Assembly: GCA_023485715.1 (NCBI GenBank)
Contig: JAMCZG010000009.1
Coordinates: 1 to 7,746 of the forward strand
DNA length: 7,746 nucleotides
Reading direction: 5' to 3'
From: Patescibacteria group bacterium
GTDB taxonomy: Bacteria; Patescibacteriota; Microgenomatia; Levybacterales; UBA12049
Part shown: positions 5,594-7,746 of the stretch, one piece after another
Numbering within the stretch: the first letter of the stretch is position 1
Layout of the letters: each line of letters begins with the position of its first letter
Program-made: the position numbers and the translations under genes
Notes under the pieces: model-generated
What the model saw: the letters and a program-made list of their open reading frames with translations, nothing else
Database searches by the model: none
What the model was told of the DNA's origin: nothing

Positions 5594-6883
5594 ATGAAAA
5601 AAAATAACAATCCGTGGGAAAGATCGCTTGTCGAATTAAAAAGCTCTTCTGACAAGATTTCGCTTAACGACATGCTCCTTACCCTTTTAAAATCCCATGA
5701 CAGGATTCTTGAGGTTTCTCTTCCTTTAAAAATGGACGACGGGAAAATAAAAGTTTTTAGGGGATTTAGGATCCAGCACAATAATATTTTGGGTCCGTAT
5801 AAAGGCGGGATCAGGTATCACGAGCAAGTAAATTTGGATGAAATGAAAGCCCTTTCTTTTTGGATGACTATGAAAAATGCGCTTATCGACGTGCCGTTCG
5901 GCGGGGGAAAAGGCGGGATCGAAGTCGATCCGAAAACCTTATCGGAAGGAGAGCTAGAAAGACTAACAAGGGCTTTTACACGTAAAATCAAAGATGTTAT
6001 CGGCCCACATAAAGATGTTCCGGCCCCCGACGTCAACACAAATCCTAAAATTATGGCTTGGGTAGCTAGCGAGTACGCAAAACAAAACGGTAAGGACGGG
6101 ATTGCGGTAGTTACGGGAAAACCGGTCGATAAAGGCGGATCAGAAGGGCGTAAAGAGGCTACGGGGATGGGAGGAATGTACGCGCTTATCGCCTCGCTTA
6201 AAAAATTAAGGTTTAACAAAAAAAACCCGACAGTCGCTGTCCAGGGTTTTGGAAATGTAGGCCGCTATATAGCGTCGTTTCTCCAAAGAAACGGTTTTAA
6301 AATTGTCGCGGTTTCGGATTCAAAAGGCGGAATTTATATACCCGACGGGATATCAGACATCGAAAACTTGGAAAAATACAAAGAGGCAAAAGGGTTTCTG
6401 GCCGGGTGTTATTGTGTCGGTTCTGTGTGTGATATCAGTAACCGCGAGAAGCGCGGCGGAAAAGATATAACGCCTGCTGAATTACTTACACTTCCGGTCG
6501 ATATTTTAATTCCTGCGGCACTCGAAAGCGTTATCACCAAAATTAACGCGGGAAAAATTCAGGCTAAAATAGTTTTTGAGATGGCAAACGGGCCCACCAC
6601 AATCGAGGCAGACGAGATACTTGAAAAAAAGGGAATTACTGTTATTCCCGATATTCTTTCTAATTCCGGCGGAGTCGCGGTCAGTTATTTTGAGTGGTTT
6701 CAAAACCTAAATAACAAAAAATGGACTAAAGACGAAGTTTTTAAAAAACTAAAACAGAAAATGGAGAAAGCGGTCGACAGAGTTTTCGAAACGAGTAAAA
6801 AATTTAAAACAACGCTCCGCGAAGCGTCGTATATTTTGGCGTTGAAAAAAATCGAGTCGGTGTGGGAAAATAAAAAAGATTAA
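5594..6883 (+). CDS. gdhA: Glutamate dehydrogenase (hexameric, NAD(P)-dependent)
   Basis: This 429-residue enzyme interconverts glutamate and 2-oxoglutarate plus ammonia in the cytoplasm, linking amino-acid nitrogen to carbon metabolism. Key residues match the well-studied clostridial enzyme with the same spacing: K70 (GPYKGG), K94 (MKNAL), catalytic K106 (GGGKGG), catalytic D146 (PAPDVNT) and S364 (VAVSYFEW). K70 and S364 favour glutamate over leucine or phenylalanine as substrate, as does the length. The dinucleotide site is GFGNVG (218-223), with D241 after the next strand; I cannot settle NAD versus NADP. An unusual cysteine cluster C-x-C-x4-C (272, 274, 279) lies in the cofactor domain. 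I chose the ATG at 5594; an in-frame GTG at 5576 would add six residues. mntP begins 1 nt after the stop, so the two are probably co-transcribed. Confidence 0.95.
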   Translation: MKKNNNPWERSLVELKSSSDKISLNDMLLTLLKSHDRILEVSLPLKMDDGKIKVFRGFRIQHNNILGPYKGGIRYHEQVNLDEMKALSFWMTMKNALIDVPFGGGKGGIEVDPKTLSEGELERLTRAFTRKIKDVIGPHKDVPAPDVNTNPKIMAWVASEYAKQNGKDGIAVVTGKPVDKGGSEGRKEATGMGGMYALIASLKKLRFNKKNPTVAVQGFGNVGRYIASFLQRNGFKIVAVSDSKGGIYIPDGISDIENLEKYKEAKGFLAGCYCVGSVCDISNREKRGGKDITPAELLTLPVDILIPAALESVITKINAGKIQAKIVFEMANGPTTIEADEILEKKGITVIPDILSNSGGVAVSYFEWFQNLNNKKWTKDEVFKKLKQKMEKAVDRVFETSKKFKTTLREASYILALKKIESVWENKKD

Positions 6884-6884
6884 A

Positions 6885-7433
6885 ATGCTGTCATTATTTT
6901 TTATCGCCGTCGCTCTTGCGATGGATTCGTTTAGCCTGAGTATAGCCGGGGGCGCGGCTATAAAATCGCCGAAGGTTCACCACACGGTTAAAATCGCTTT
7001 TTTCTTCGGTTTTTTCCAAGCGCTTATGCCACTTCTTGGCTGGTTTATCGGCGAAAATTTGGAAAAAGCCGTCGGGGGATTTGACCATTGGGTTGCATTT
7101 TTTCTTCTTTTTTTCGTCGGAGCAAAAATGATCTACGATTCCGTTAAAAATAGAAGTGAGAAGAAAGTGAATCTGTCGGACCATAAAATGCTTTTTCTAT
7201 TGTCTTTTGCCACGAGTATCGACGCGCTTATTACAGGGATTACTCTGAAATTTTTAGACACGCCGATTTTACTTTCGGTTTCTGTAATCGGTGTTATCAC
7301 TTTTTTACTTTGCTTTATCGGTTTTTGGTTGGGCGAAAAACTTTCGTCGGTAGCAAGCGGAAAAGCGGAGATTTTCGGCGGGATTGTTTTAATCGGAATC
7401 GGAATTAAAATTCTAACAGACCATTTATTCTAA
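6885..7433 (+). CDS. mntP: Manganese efflux pump MntP
   Basis: This 182-residue inner-membrane protein matches the MntP (formerly YebN/DUF204) family in length and pattern. Family members export Mn2+ to prevent manganese toxicity. Six membrane segments can be seen at about 1-22, 35-55, 67-85, 101-122, 127-150 and 161-180. The two family hallmarks with intramembrane aspartates are present: ALAMDSF (D14) in segment one and ATSIDAL (D113) in segment four, and the last segment is glycine-rich (GGIVLIGIGIK). The start is one base after the gdhA stop and has no clear Shine-Dalgarno, so translation may depend on ribosomes finishing gdhA. The manganese riboswitch often found before mntP cannot fit here. 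The 3' end overlaps the convergent hypothetical gene by 9 nt. Confidence 0.93.
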   Translation: MLSLFFIAVALAMDSFSLSIAGGAAIKSPKVHHTVKIAFFFGFFQALMPLLGWFIGENLEKAVGGFDHWVAFFLLFFVGAKMIYDSVKNRSEKKVNLSDHKMLFLLSFATSIDALITGITLKFLDTPILLSVSVIGVITFLLCFIGFWLGEKLSSVASGKAEIFGGIVLIGIGIKILTDHLF

Positions 7434-7746
7434 TTTTTTGATATCTTCGATGTCTTTTTTAAGCTCGCTTTTTAAAGTATCGGCAGTTTTTTTGATTTTT
7501 TCTTCGATATTTTTAACCCTTTCGTTTAATAATTTCCAGATCCGATCGTGATCGTCCGAGCCAAGATGGGCCAAAAAGACTTTTTTTTCGTCTTCGTTTA
7601 GTTCAGACAAAATACTGTCGATTATCGCGTGGTGCAAATTAGACTCCGCGAGTTCGATTAAATGTTTTTTTTCGTCTTCTTCCAGGTCTAAAGCGTTAAG
7701 ATCGATTATTAAAGACTCAAATTCGATAATATCGCTATAAAAAGTG
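7425..7746 (-). CDS. Hypothetical helical protein, 5' end beyond the window
   Basis: The minus-strand frame is open from the window edge to a TAA at 7425-7427, giving 106 visible residues. No ATG or GTG occurs in frame. A TTG at 7635-7637 could be read as a start, but the same frame continues upstream with the same character, so the true start is probably just past base 7746. The protein is rich in Asp, Glu, Lys and Leu and predicted all-helical, with a coiled-coil-like C-terminal third. Two helical segments look related: both begin with L-x-EDEKK and continue with similar spacing of hydrophobic residues. No signal peptide or membrane segment is visible. I recall similar small charged proteins from Patescibacteria, but I have no function to offer. 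Confidence 0.65.
   Translation of the reverse strand, partial: TFYSDIIEFESLIIDLNALDLEEDEKKHLIELAESNLHHAIIDSILSELNEDEKKVFLAHLGSDDHDRIWKLLNERVKNIEEKIKKTADTLKSELKKDIEDIKKLE

Noticed and set aside
6860..6884. Manganese (yybP-ykoY) riboswitch before mntP
   Set aside because: The gap to gdhA is one base and the gdhA leader is near zero, so there is no space for the aptamer.
7425..7637. A complete 70-residue gene starting at the TTG at 7637
   Set aside because: The same frame stays open to the window edge with matching composition and a repeat of the EDEKK segment, so the gene is longer and incomplete here.

Overview
The window looks like one whole short contig, or the end of one, from an uncultivated bacterium. 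The best guess is Candidate Phyla Radiation (Patescibacteria, Microgenomates-like). The reasons are AT-leaning sequence by eye, tightly packed genes, almost no recognisable Shine-Dalgarno sites, a large surface protein with Pro/Thr linkers, and a small charged hypothetical protein of a style common in those genomes. This placement is inference; no rRNA gene or taxonomic marker was compared.

Layout. Positions 1-543 carry a truncated kinase-fold gene (minus strand) bracketed by a perfect 27-bp inverted repeat; one arm starts at base 1 and supplies the gene's last five codons and stop. Positions 544-776 hold a promoter and a long leader for a DEAD-box RNA helicase (777-1955, plus). Its stop lies 3 nt from the stop of the convergent GTPase gene typA (start 3773, minus). 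Positions 3774-3911 are a compact divergent promoter region with a 12-bp palindrome. The plus-strand gene at 3912-5552 encodes a membrane-anchored surface protein: one N-terminal membrane segment, three ~100-residue repeats, a cysteine-containing domain, a Pro/Thr stalk and a C-terminal six-cysteine module with a knottin-type spacing. Then come glutamate dehydrogenase (gdhA, start 5594) and, 1 nt later, the manganese exporter mntP (6885-7433). The last gene is an incomplete minus-strand hypothetical that overlaps the end of mntP by 9 nt and runs off the window.

How the parts fit. The helicase and TypA both belong to families tied to ribosome assembly, especially in the cold, and they face each other tail to tail. 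gdhA and mntP look like one transcript. Three of the four genes for which I can place a -10 box close to the start codon (kinase, surface protein, gdhA) have it 6-8 nt before that codon, which predicts leaderless mRNAs. The fourth, typA, has a ~25-nt leader that is mostly a stem-loop plus U-tract. The most interesting items are the knottin-like tip of the surface protein, the leaderless promoter pattern, and the inverted repeat at the left edge, which may be an assembly or amplification artefact.
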